From DATKUA01 sp965602675 (GTDB taxonomy: Bacteria; Acidobacteriota; DATKUA01): a stretch of 64,000 nt of DNA. Below are positions 41,369-49,071 of the stretch, piece after piece. The stretch covers positions 9,372-73,371 of the forward strand of contig CBFCZO010000005.1 in NCBI GenBank assembly GCA_965602675.1, in the 5' to 3' direction. Under the pieces are notes generated by a model. It worked only from the letters and a program-made list of their open reading frames with translations. It was not told the DNA's origin and did no database searches. Numbering within the stretch: position 1 is the first letter of the stretch; each line of letters starts with the position of its first letter. Made by a program: the position numbers and the translations under genes.

Positions 41369-42166
41369 ATGAGGAAATCGATAATGATGACAGCCGCGGC
41401 CGTGCTGCTCACGGCGGCCTTCGCGGCGGCCCAGACTCCCGACGCTGCCGATCTGATACAGAAATCGTTGAACGCCTATTACTACGGCGGAGTCGACGGC
41501 AAGTCGACGATCAGCATGGAGATCATCGATAAAAACGGAAGCGTGCGTGAACGCAAGATGGTGATGTTGCGCCTCAACGTCGGCGATAAGGGCGGCGACC
41601 AGAGGTTCTTCGTCTACTTCAAGGAGCCCGGCGACGTGCGTGAGATGACCTTCATGGTTTACAAGAACGTCAAGGGCGACGACGACCGCTGGATCTTCGT
41701 GCCATCGGTCAAGCTGGTGCGCCGCATCGCGGCTGACGACAAGCGCAGTTCTTTCGTCGGCTCCGACTTCACTTATGAAGACGTCTCCGGCCGAGCGGTC
41801 GCGCAGGACGAGCACACCTTTGTCAGGGAAGAGGATTTCAACGGCCAGGCCGCCTACGTGGTTAAGAGTGTGCCCAAGGACAAGGTCGAGTACTCCCACA
41901 AGCTCACCTGGGTCAGTAAGGACACCTACCTTCCGCTCAAGGAAGAGTATTTCAACGGCGATGGCAAACTCAGCCGCGTGTTTACCGCCGAGGAGATCGA
42001 ATCGATCGACGACATTCCGACACCGATGAAACGCGTAATGGAAAACCACGAAACCGGGTCGAAGACAGTTATCACTATCGAAAAGGCCGAGTACAACGTC
42101 GACCTCGACGAGAAAGACTTCAGCGAGCGCCGCATGCGCCGCCCGCCCCGGGGCTGGATTAGATAA
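41369..42166 (+). CDS. LolA-like outer membrane lipoprotein-sorting protein
   Basis: A 265-residue exported protein with a signal peptide (MMTAAAVLLTAAFAAAQ). The half-barrel domain of the LolA/LppX superfamily shows GKSTISMEIIDKNGSVRERKM, then RFFVYFKEPGDVREMTFMVY, and FVPSVKLVRRIAADDKRSSF. This outer-membrane-lipoprotein-sorting type usually accompanies RND/MMPL transporters and a barrel protein. It probably carries a hydrophobic ligand across the periplasm between the two. TTTGGAGG lies eight bases before the ATG at 41369; the TTG at 41354 is rejected because it adds nothing recognisable. Confidence 0.88.
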   Translation: MRKSIMMTAAAVLLTAAFAAAQTPDAADLIQKSLNAYYYGGVDGKSTISMEIIDKNGSVRERKMVMLRLNVGDKGGDQRFFVYFKEPGDVREMTFMVYKNVKGDDDRWIFVPSVKLVRRIAADDKRSSFVGSDFTYEDVSGRAVAQDEHTFVREEDFNGQAAYVVKSVPKDKVEYSHKLTWVSKDTYLPLKEEYFNGDGKLSRVFTAEEIESIDDIPTPMKRVMENHETGSKTVITIEKAEYNVDLDEKDFSERRMRRPPRGWIR

Positions 42167-42199
42167 ACAGGGCCAATAACAGACTACTCGAGGAAAATA

Positions 42200-43468
42200 A
42201 TGAGTAAATATTTCATGCTGCTTGCGCTGGCAATGACATTGGCCTTGGCTCCTGCCGGCCTGCACGCGGATGACGAGAACTATGAGCTGAACTGGTTCAT
42301 GCTCGTCAATTACGCTGGCAGGACAGGCGACCTGAGCCCCAGCTTCGGCGACGGCAGCGACTACGTGCTCGGCGAGGAACGCCTTCGCATGGATCTCTCC
42401 GCGTGGGCCGACTCGATCGAAGCGGAGGCCAAGCTGAGACTCGACTTCTATCATGACGCTTTGACCGGTGAATTCGACATTGACCTGCGCGAAGCTTACA
42501 TCGACTACACCGCAAACGCGTTCGACTTTCGCGTCGGCCGCCAGGTCATCACCTGGGGCGTCGGCGACCTGATCTTCATCAACGACGTCTGGCCGAAGGA
42601 CTGGGTTTCCTTCTTCACCGGGCGGCCGCTGGGCTACCTCAAGCTCGGAGTCGACGGCGCCCGCATCCGCTACAGCGGTGACGCGCTCAGTGCCGAATTC
42701 GTCTACGTGCCCGTGTTCGAATCCGATAACCTGCCGGGGGCCGACCGCTTCTCCTACTTCGATCCTTTCGTGAGCGTTCCCAACCGCGTCGAGCAGAAGC
42801 CGGAGCGAACCTTCGAGAATTCCGAGTTGGCCGCACGCATCTACGGCAACCTGGCGGATTTCGACGTCTCGGGTTACCTCTACAAGGGTTTCTGGCACTC
42901 GCCGGGCGTGACGCTCGACAATCCTTTCACGCCGACTACCGCAACGATGTTCTACCCCGAGCTGAACGTCTACGGTGCCAGCGCGCAGGGCGCGGCCGTG
43001 GGCGGCATCCTCTCGCTTGAGGCCGGCTATTACGATAGTCCGGAAGATAGTGAAGGCCTCGATCCAACGATCCCCAACTCGCAGTTCCGCTGGCTCGTGG
43101 GCTACTCCCGCCAGCTGATGGAAGACTTCACTCTGGGGATTCAGTACTACCAGGAGCGGATCGTCGATCATGGCGCCTACCTCTCCACGCTGCCTCCGGG
43201 ATTCCCTGCAGCCAAGGACTACCGCGATGTGGTGACCGTCAGCCTCGACCGCTGGCTAAGCCGTCAGACCTGGCGAATCTTCGTCTTCGCCTACTTCAGC
43301 CCAAACGACAAGGACTACTACCTGCTGCCCTCAATCACGCACAAGTTCTCCGACAAGCTGGCCCTGACAGCCGGAGCTAATATTTTTGGGGGAGAGGAAG
43401 ATTACACATTCTTCGGACAGTTCGACGAGAACGATAACGTGTACCTTTCGCTGCGTTTTGATTTTTAA
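42200..43468 (+). CDS. outer-membrane beta-barrel protein, DUF1302-like
   Basis: A 422-residue exported protein with a signal peptide (LLALAMTLALAPAGLHA). Nearly the whole chain is alternating amphipathic beta strands (FRVGRQVITWGVGDLIFIND, LSLEAGYY, WLVGYSRQL), ending in VYLSLRFDF, a terminal strand with final Phe as recognised by the Bam machinery. The layout and the GRQVITWG motif resemble DUF1302/porin-like proteins that travel with RND and LolA-like genes. It is the presumed outer-membrane end of the export system encoded upstream, or a receptor/channel for the same ligand. CGAGGAAAATA precedes the ATG, and a terminator follows the gene. Confidence 0.85.
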   Translation: MSKYFMLLALAMTLALAPAGLHADDENYELNWFMLVNYAGRTGDLSPSFGDGSDYVLGEERLRMDLSAWADSIEAEAKLRLDFYHDALTGEFDIDLREAYIDYTANAFDFRVGRQVITWGVGDLIFINDVWPKDWVSFFTGRPLGYLKLGVDGARIRYSGDALSAEFVYVPVFESDNLPGADRFSYFDPFVSVPNRVEQKPERTFENSELAARIYGNLADFDVSGYLYKGFWHSPGVTLDNPFTPTTATMFYPELNVYGASAQGAAVGGILSLEAGYYDSPEDSEGLDPTIPNSQFRWLVGYSRQLMEDFTLGIQYYQERIVDHGAYLSTLPPGFPAAKDYRDVVTVSLDRWLSRQTWRIFVFAYFSPNDKDYYLLPSITHKFSDKLALTAGANIFGGEEDYTFFGQFDENDNVYLSLRFDF

Positions 43469-43507
43469 CGGGTATCAGGCTCCGCCGGCGCAGCGTTTTC
43501 GATTATT

Positions 43508-43543
43508 AAAGCCGGGAAGAGGAAACAAGCTCTCCCGGCTTTA
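43508..43543 (+). terminator. terminator after the RND/LolA-like/barrel operon
   Basis: The stem AAAGCCGGGAAGAG / CTCTCCCGGCTTT (one bulge) has an eight-base loop and is followed by ATT. The A-rich left arm means it can also terminate the small minus-strand gene at 43571. Confidence 0.75.
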
Positions 43544-43570
43544 TTCGTGTACAAGCATGGCGCAGCAGTG

Positions 43571-43735
43571 TCAGCCAACTCGCTCGAGGACTTTGGTGAC
43601 CAGCTTCTCCACCCACTCCTGGATCGTCGTGTCCATTTCTGCGACCCTGATCCTGAGGCGCTTGTGAACATCCTCAGGCAGGCGGATATGGATCATGCGT
43701 TTTTTCTCTTTTTTATCTTGTTCGTCCTCGGCCAT
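43571..43735 (-). CDS. 54-residue ribbon-helix-helix (Arc/MetJ-like) protein
   Basis: A very short gene on the minus strand. After a charged start (EDEQDKKEKK) comes an RHH-like pattern: the strand MIHIRLPEDVHKRLRIRVAE leading to the first helix, then MDTTIQEWVEKLVTKVLERV as the second helix. GGGGGGAT precedes the ATG at 43735. The size and pattern fit Arc/CopG/MetJ-type DNA-binding dimers, including antitoxins, but no toxin gene adjoins it. It shares a terminator with the convergent barrel gene. Its target is unknown; the alkaline phosphatase genes beside it are one option. Confidence 0.72.
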   Translation of the reverse strand: MAEDEQDKKEKKRMIHIRLPEDVHKRLRIRVAEMDTTIQEWVEKLVTKVLERVG

Positions 43736-43821
43736 GAATCCCCCCGGCTTGATAAAAAGGATAAGTATAACTGAGATATATTAATAATCGGGTTCGGGGG
43801 AGAAAGCAAGCGAAAAGGTCC

Positions 43822-45234
43822 TCATTTATGCCCGGATGCCTCAATCAGTTCGAATATCAGCTTGGCAATCTCGGTATTGTCGACGTAGCGTCCGCGCACC
43901 GGGTCCGTCTCGTCGGCATATTGCTCAAGAAGCGCGGCGGCTCGACCTTTCGCATAGAGCGGCACGAGGCTGTTGGTGTGGCCTTTGGAGTTCCATTGCA
44001 ATCCGGGGAGTTTTCCCTTCCCGTTGTTTAGCAAAGGTGTCCACTCCGGATTCGAATCCGGGCCGAGCAGGTAGCCCGTCTCGTGATCGGCGGTCACGAT
44101 CAGGAGAGTCTCATCCCAATTGCTATTCTGGTCGACCCACTCGATAACTGCTTCAACCGCCTTGTCGAAGTCGATCTGCTCTTCTATGAAGCGCGCGGAG
44201 CGGTTCGCGTGTGCCGCCCAATCGATGGCACCGCCCTCAATCATCACCACGAAGCCATGGTCGCCGCCGCTTGGGGACCGCGACAGCACGCTCAGGGCCG
44301 CCAGGCTCATTTCGGCCAAAGTGGGGACACCCTTGTTATAAGGTGTCTCGAAAGGTGTGGTGTCGATCACCGTTACGTTGGATCGATCCGAGGGGAGGTC
44401 AACTCCGCGGCGACGCAACTGGAGTGTCGTGTGGACCTGCGGAATGCCGATCACTCGCTTTGGGGTTTCGCCGCTTGTCAGGGCCAGGAACTCCTCCCGA
44501 GTTTGAACCAGTGTCCAGGGGTCGCTCTCCAGGTCGCCGTCGGCGTCGCTGCCGATCATCCCAGCCAAAAGTCTTTCCCAGACCTGCTTGCCGCCGACCA
44601 TCTCATAATGCATCGGCTCGTTAAGGAGACCTCCGTCGTCGTCGTAGAGCGGATGACCTGTTCCCATGATCACTTCCAGCCGGCTTTGCTTGATCATTTC
44701 GCGGGCGATGTCTTCGTAGCTGTAGCGGGAGATGTTGTGCGCAACATAGCAGGCCGGAGTGGCGTGAGCGAACGGCACAGAGCTGACAACGCCGGTAGCC
44801 TTGCTGTACTTCTCGGCCCGCTCCATCAGGTTTTCTATGACGCCTCCGTAATACTGCCTTCCCACTGTTTTATAGGAGGTCTTGACTCCGGTGGAGAGCG
44901 CTGTCGCGGAGGCGGCGGAGTCGGTCGGGAATGATCTGACGAAGTTAAAGTCGGTCCAGGCTTTGTCTGGATCGTATTTTGTGCCGTCATAGGAATGGGT
45001 CGACATGCCGAATTGCACGGGGAAACTACAATACACCTGCCCTCCCGTTTCGCCGAAGCGGTACAGGCTGGCTGCCTCGACGTGGTTGTAGCCCATCCCG
45101 TCGCCGATCATGATGATGATGTTTCTGACTGGAGAAGGTGGTTCCGCTGCTTGTTGGCTGCCGATGTAGAGAACCGTCAGTGTCGCAAACGCGATTGAGA
45201 GCAGCAACACCGCTTTAGCAGTGCCCATCCGCAT
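43822..45234 (-). CDS. alkaline phosphatase, exported (paralogue 1)
   Basis: A 470-residue PhoA-superfamily phosphatase with a signal peptide (AVLLLSIAFATLTVLYIGS). The metal site opens with IIIMIGDGMGYNHVEAASL. The nucleophile serine is in PTDSAASATALSTGVKT. Metal ligands are also visible in VMIEGGAIDWAAHANRS (Asp-x3-His intact), VTADHETGYLLG and NSKGHTNSLVPLY. It should hydrolyse phosphomonoesters in the periplasm with two zinc and one magnesium. ATG at 45234 follows AGGAGG; the ATG at 45255 lies upstream of that site. A second, tandem paralogue lies 134 bases upstream. The unit has its own promoter at 45263-45291. Confidence 0.93.
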   Translation of the reverse strand: MRMGTAKAVLLLSIAFATLTVLYIGSQQAAEPPSPVRNIIIMIGDGMGYNHVEAASLYRFGETGGQVYCSFPVQFGMSTHSYDGTKYDPDKAWTDFNFVRSFPTDSAASATALSTGVKTSYKTVGRQYYGGVIENLMERAEKYSKATGVVSSVPFAHATPACYVAHNISRYSYEDIAREMIKQSRLEVIMGTGHPLYDDDGGLLNEPMHYEMVGGKQVWERLLAGMIGSDADGDLESDPWTLVQTREEFLALTSGETPKRVIGIPQVHTTLQLRRRGVDLPSDRSNVTVIDTTPFETPYNKGVPTLAEMSLAALSVLSRSPSGGDHGFVVMIEGGAIDWAAHANRSARFIEEQIDFDKAVEAVIEWVDQNSNWDETLLIVTADHETGYLLGPDSNPEWTPLLNNGKGKLPGLQWNSKGHTNSLVPLYAKGRAAALLEQYADETDPVRGRYVDNTEIAKLIFELIEASGHK

Positions 45235-45262
45235 GTCAAACCTCCTGTGAAGCATCTAACTA

Positions 45263-45291
45263 AATATGTAATATATTTTACACATTGTCAA
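45263..45291 (-). promoter_or_regulatory. promoter of alkaline phosphatase paralogue 1
   Basis: Read on the minus strand, TTGACA (45291-45286) and CATATT (45268-45263) are 17 bases apart. The message would start about 20 bases before the ATG. It shows that this paralogue can be transcribed independently of its neighbour. No pho-box-like repeats are obvious. Confidence 0.55.
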
Positions 45292-45368
45292 TGAGAGTTT
45301 TTGCCCGCTATTAATCGATAGGGTTTGGGTTTGCGGGCAATCCGGTTGGCAAGGATTGCAGATGATGG

Positions 45369-46748
45369 TCAGGGCCGCTTAGTTTCCAATAATTCGAAAA
45401 TCGCTGAGGCTATTTCAGTGTTGTCGAGGTATCTGCCGCGCACCGGGTCCGTCTCGCCGGCATATTTCTCAAGAAGCGCGGCTCCCTTGCCTTTCGCGTA
45501 GAGCGGCACGAGGCTGTTTGTGTGGCTCGTCGAATGCCATTCCATGCCGGGTAGCTTGTCTTTTCCATGGTCTACCAGCGGCTTCCATTCCGGGTCGGAA
45601 TCTGGGCCTAGCAGGTAACCGGCCTCGTGATCAGCGGTTACGATTAGTATAGTCTCGTCCCAACTGCTATTTTGTTCGACCCACTCGATAACTGTTTCCA
45701 CCGCCTTGTCGAAGTCGATCTGTTCCTCAATCAGCCTGCCGCTCTCGTTGTGCTCGGCAGCCCAGTCGATTGCCCCCCCCTCGACCATTAGAAAGAAACC
45801 GTCGGGATCTTCATCGAGCACATTGAGCGCAGCGGCGCTCATCTCTGCAAGAGTCGGGACGCCGTCGTTGAAACGCACCTTGTTGGGTTCGTCATCAGCC
45901 GCGTTGCCATCGGGAGTGTGGCGCCTTTGCTGGAGGGTTCTGTGTACCCGGGCAAGGGCCAGCACCCTCTTTGGAGTATCGCCTTCGCGCAAGGCAATGA
46001 TGTCCTCGCGTGTCTCGACGAGTTTCCACGGGTCCGGCTCCCCGTCGCCGTCGCAATCTCCCCCTGCACTGCAGCCCTTGATTGCTTGCCACAAATCAAC
46101 TCCGCCGGCGTATCGATACTCTCGCGGATCCGGTGCTGTTGCACCATCGTCGTCATATTCCGGATGCCCCGCGCCCATCAGGACGTCGAGCGTGCTGACG
46201 TTGAGCATCTCTGCTGCTATCCCTTCGAAATCGTATCGGTTTTCGTTGTGGGCGCTGAAACCGGCCGGAGTTGCGTGGGAGATAGGTACAGTGGTAACGA
46301 TGCCTGTCGCTTTACCTGCGGACTCCGCGTAGGACACGACGTTATTCAGAGGCCGTTTGTCAGGATCGAGACCAATGAATCTGTTGGTGGTTTTCACACC
46401 TGTGGCCATTGCCGTGGCTGCTGCAGCGGAATCGGTGTAACCACTTTTTACGTAATCGAAATCGCTCCAGGCCTTGTCGGGATCGTATCCCGCACCGTTG
46501 GCTGAGTAAGTCGACATGGAGAGGCTGATCGGGAAGCTTGCATAGGCCTGTCCGCCGGTCTTACCGAATCTGTAAAGGCTGGCGGCCTCGACGTGGTTGT
46601 AGCCCATGCCGTCACCGATCATAAGAATGATGTTCTTGACGGAGAGTGCGGATTCGACTTCTTGATCAACTCCGGCTTGGGGAATTGTTAATGACAAAAC
46701 GGTGAAAGAGATCAGAATCGATCCCACTGCGGTTAACGCTTTTCTCAA
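45369..46748 (-). CDS. alkaline phosphatase paralogue 2, with an altered metal-ligand motif
   Basis: A 459-residue tandem paralogue of the gene at 43822 with a signal peptide (SILISFTVLSLTIPQAG). The opening motif NIILMIGDGMGYNHVEAASL, the nucleophile region YTDSAAAATAMATGVKT and the C-terminal VTADHEAGYLLG and STSHTNSLVPLY are conserved. In the central motif, Asp-x3-His of active phosphatases is Asp-x3-Glu (GGAIDWAAEHNESG), with the His moved one place on. Metal binding may therefore be changed. The start is a TTG at 46748 with AAGGA nine bases upstream; no ATG fits the signal peptide. It ends 134 bases before paralogue 1. Confidence 0.9.
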   Translation of the reverse strand: MRKALTAVGSILISFTVLSLTIPQAGVDQEVESALSVKNIILMIGDGMGYNHVEAASLYRFGKTGGQAYASFPISLSMSTYSANGAGYDPDKAWSDFDYVKSGYTDSAAAATAMATGVKTTNRFIGLDPDKRPLNNVVSYAESAGKATGIVTTVPISHATPAGFSAHNENRYDFEGIAAEMLNVSTLDVLMGAGHPEYDDDGATAPDPREYRYAGGVDLWQAIKGCSAGGDCDGDGEPDPWKLVETREDIIALREGDTPKRVLALARVHRTLQQRRHTPDGNAADDEPNKVRFNDGVPTLAEMSAAALNVLDEDPDGFFLMVEGGAIDWAAEHNESGRLIEEQIDFDKAVETVIEWVEQNSSWDETILIVTADHEAGYLLGPDSDPEWKPLVDHGKDKLPGMEWHSTSHTNSLVPLYAKGKGAALLEKYAGETDPVRGRYLDNTEIASAIFELLETKRP

Positions 46749-46935
46749 CTTATATATCCTTATGTTCGTTCAGTTTGCCGGAATTCTGATGAATTAGTTG
46801 GACTGTTATTAGACGGTTTTTATTGTATCACACATTTCCATAAAGCGAGATTATTCGGTTGTTACTGATGGAATTGCAGGAAATTATGCCTGCTTCCCGA
46901 ACCGGAGGATTAATGATCAGAGGGGAGATAGCCGC

Positions 46936-47730
46936 TTATGATCTTTTGATTTCGCGCGCTGTGATATGCGCGCCGACAACTTTGCCGCAGATTTTCTTCG
47001 CTTCGCAGACGACGCGGAATGGCCGGTTGTTGCCGTTGCCACCGACGAAGTGAACTACCGATGTCGCTCGCAGTCCCCAGAGAGCCTGCAATATCAAGCG
47101 TCGGAACTCCGTGCGGTCCTCAGGCGTCACCAGGCTGGCCGCCGGCACGCCAACGAGGGTATTCTCATTCCTTCCAAACACTTCAGAGGCGGTCGTGTTG
47201 GCCTGGGCGATTGTCTGCCCTTCCGACTCGATCACTATTCCAACGTCGCTGGAGCTGGTGAAGTGGTGCGGTGCCTGCTTGCCTTCGCTGGCTTGCCCGA
47301 GCGGCGGCTTGGCAGCAATGTCTTTTTCGCCGTTGTGACGGCGCTCTTCGATGGCGTGGTTGATCGAGCTCACTACAGTGCCGAAGTTGGAGAAGCCGAT
47401 ACTCTTGTTGAAATAGTCGACGGCGCCGCTGTTTAGCGCACGCGCTTCTATCTTTTCATCGCCGACTTCGCTGACAACGATGACCGGTATATCGATCTTA
47501 CGATCCTTGAGCGAATGAATCAGGTCGATGCCGTTCATTCCTGGCCGCATGTCGTAATCGGATATGATGCAGTCGAATTCTCCATCGGCCAGAGCAGCGA
47601 GACATTCCTCGCCCGAGCGGACTATTTTGACGCTGAAGGACGAACTTTGGCGTTCGAGATTCTTCTTGGTGATGTAGAGATGGTCCTCGTTGTCGTCGAC
47701 GATGAGTATCCGTTTTGTTTTTTTGGGCAT
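46936..47730 (-). CDS. response regulator with receiver and PAS domains
   Basis: A 264-residue cytoplasmic signalling protein. The receiver domain (about 5-125) has ILIVDDNEDHLYITKKNL, the phosphoacceptor aspartate in CIISDYDMRPGMNG, the switch serine in VIVVSEVGDEK and the lysine in DYFNKSIGF. A linker (about 130-155) leads to a PAS domain (about 156-255) with GIVIESEGQTIAQANTTASEVFG and LVGVPAASLVTPEDRTEF. There is no output or kinase domain, so it may act by protein contact, or receive phosphate from a distant kinase. The PAS ligand is unknown. Start at 47730 gives a normal receiver; the in-frame ATG at 47772 cannot be excluded. Confidence 0.85.
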   Translation of the reverse strand: MPKKTKRILIVDDNEDHLYITKKNLERQSSSFSVKIVRSGEECLAALADGEFDCIISDYDMRPGMNGIDLIHSLKDRKIDIPVIVVSEVGDEKIEARALNSGAVDYFNKSIGFSNFGTVVSSINHAIEERRHNGEKDIAAKPPLGQASEGKQAPHHFTSSSDVGIVIESEGQTIAQANTTASEVFGRNENTLVGVPAASLVTPEDRTEFRRLILQALWGLRATSVVHFVGGNGNNRPFRVVCEAKKICGKVVGAHITAREIKRS

Positions 47731-47827
47731 AACGGGGGCATATCCCTTCCACAGTGGGGTATATTCTACCATATTCGGATGTTTATTGAAAGCTGAACCG
47801 GCTTCGCGGTCACACTCAGGGAGCGTT

Positions 47828-48139
47828 TCAACAGAAGATGTCGAGGTTTATTTTACCATTCTTATCGAAGACCACTCCTTCCGCTTCGAGGCGTGCGCGC
47901 TGGCGCTCCGCATTGCCCATGGAGCCACGCAGGCTTATCGTCCCCTTGGCGCTGACCACCCGGTGCCATGGCACATCGGTGCCCTCGGGCAGCATGTGCA
48001 GGGCCCAGCCGACCTGGCGGGCGGCGCCCGGAGCGCCGACCATTAGCGCCACCTGCCCGTAGGTGCGCACACGGCCGGGGGGAATTGAGCGCACGGCTTC
48101 GTAAACCGTGTCGAAGAAGCTGGTTTCGCCGGAGCCCAC
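47828..48139 (-). CDS. alkyltransferase-like protein (ATL)
   Basis: A 103-residue protein with the DNA-binding domain of O6-alkylguanine-DNA alkyltransferases: FFDTVYEAVRSIPPGRVRTY, GQVALMVGAPGAARQVGWAL, then VPWHRVVSAKG. The acceptor Cys of PCHRV is Trp (PWHRV), the mark of ATL proteins, which bind alkylated guanine without removing it and recruit nucleotide-excision repair. It begins with GTG, four bases after the stop of the endonuclease-fold gene at 48143, in the same direction, and probably is translated by coupling, since no good ribosome-binding site is seen. Confidence 0.9.
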   Translation of the reverse strand: MGSGETSFFDTVYEAVRSIPPGRVRTYGQVALMVGAPGAARQVGWALHMLPEGTDVPWHRVVSAKGTISLRGSMGNAERQRARLEAEGVVFDKNGKINLDIFC

Positions 48140-48142
48140 GTC

Positions 48143-49069
48143 TCAGTCGTTGTCGGCCGTCGATCTGAAAACGGCTACCAGCGGCAGGTGATCGCTGACA
48201 CCGTTCTCGTACTGGTCGGCGCCGAGCTCGACGTCCCAGTCGCGGATCGGCTCGATCCGCTCGAACTCACCGCCGCGCAGCGCGGGCGTAACAGAGATGT
48301 GGTCGATCAGCGAAAGGTTGCGGTTGCCCTCGTAGTTATACCAGATATTTGAGTATTCGCCCTCGGGAAGAGCTGTGGTGAGGAAGACGACGTGGCCCGC
48401 TTCGCGCAGCCGCTCGCTGGAAATGCCGGAATAGTAGGAGTTGAAATCGCCAGCAATTATGATGTCTTCTTCGGCGTCGGCGGCGCTCAGTTCAGCGCTG
48501 AGCCACTCGTTTATCGCGTCGTACTGGATGTTGCGGATTTCGACGCTGCGCTCCGCTTCCGGGATCGACTTGAGATGCACGACCATCAAGGTGAAGTCGA
48601 ACTTGTTTATACGCATGCGGAACACCAGCGGCTGGCGCGACTCCCGGTCCAGTCCCGTTACGGCTACACCGCGAAGGGCATCATAAGCCTGCTCGTCGAA
48701 TTCGATCTGGTCGACGCGATCCTTGCGCCACAGCAAAGCCAGCTTCTGCGGGATGCGCTGGAGCGAAATGAAATAGTCGTAATCGCCCAGTTCCCCTACA
48801 AGCTGCTCGACCGTGCAGGGGCAGGTGATTTCCTCCAGCGCGAGGACGTCGAGGTCGAGCTCGCGGATGATACCGGCGATACGCTTGATATCCTCCTCGC
48901 CACGGTTGAGTGCGCCGAACCATTCGAGATTCCAGGTGGCGATGCGTGCGGTCTCGGCGTTTTCCACCGCCGAATTGGCGTTCTCGTCGACTGTGTTTTC
49001 GTTTGTGCAGGAGATCGACGCTGCCAAGGCGAGAGCAGCAGCGAGAATGAGGCCCGTCGTTTTTTTCAT
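48143..49069 (-). CDS. endonuclease/exonuclease/phosphatase-fold lipoprotein
   Basis: A 308-residue exported protein. The signal LILAAALALAASISC ends at a cysteine, probably lipid-modified. The domain is of the exonuclease III/DNase I phosphohydrolase fold: RIATWNLEWFG, ALEEITCPCTV, FTLMVVHLKS, IIAGDFNSYY and the C-terminal GVSDHLPLVAVF. All four catalytic signatures of the fold are present, so it should be a metal-dependent nuclease or phosphodiesterase outside the inner membrane. ATG at 49069 follows GGAGAATAGTC; the earlier frame to 49195 is a basic, unlikely N-terminus. It starts only two bases after the stop of the DUF72 gene. Confidence 0.87.
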   Translation of the reverse strand: MKKTTGLILAAALALAASISCTNENTVDENANSAVENAETARIATWNLEWFGALNRGEEDIKRIAGIIRELDLDVLALEEITCPCTVEQLVGELGDYDYFISLQRIPQKLALLWRKDRVDQIEFDEQAYDALRGVAVTGLDRESRQPLVFRMRINKFDFTLMVVHLKSIPEAERSVEIRNIQYDAINEWLSAELSAADAEEDIIIAGDFNSYYSGISSERLREAGHVVFLTTALPEGEYSNIWYNYEGNRNLSLIDHISVTPALRGGEFERIEPIRDWDVELGADQYENGVSDHLPLVAVFRSTADND

Positions 49070-49071
49070 GA

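Noticed and set aside
41327..43171. 614-codon minus-strand open frame opposite the LolA-like and barrel genes
   Set aside because: It overlaps two well-supported plus-strand genes with signal peptides and ribosome-binding sites; its translation has no recognisable domain.
45345..45360. Possible sigma-54 site TTGGCAAGGATTGCA between the phosphatase genes
   Set aside because: The GG and GC pairs are only eight bases apart instead of ten, so it does not fit the -24/-12 spacing.
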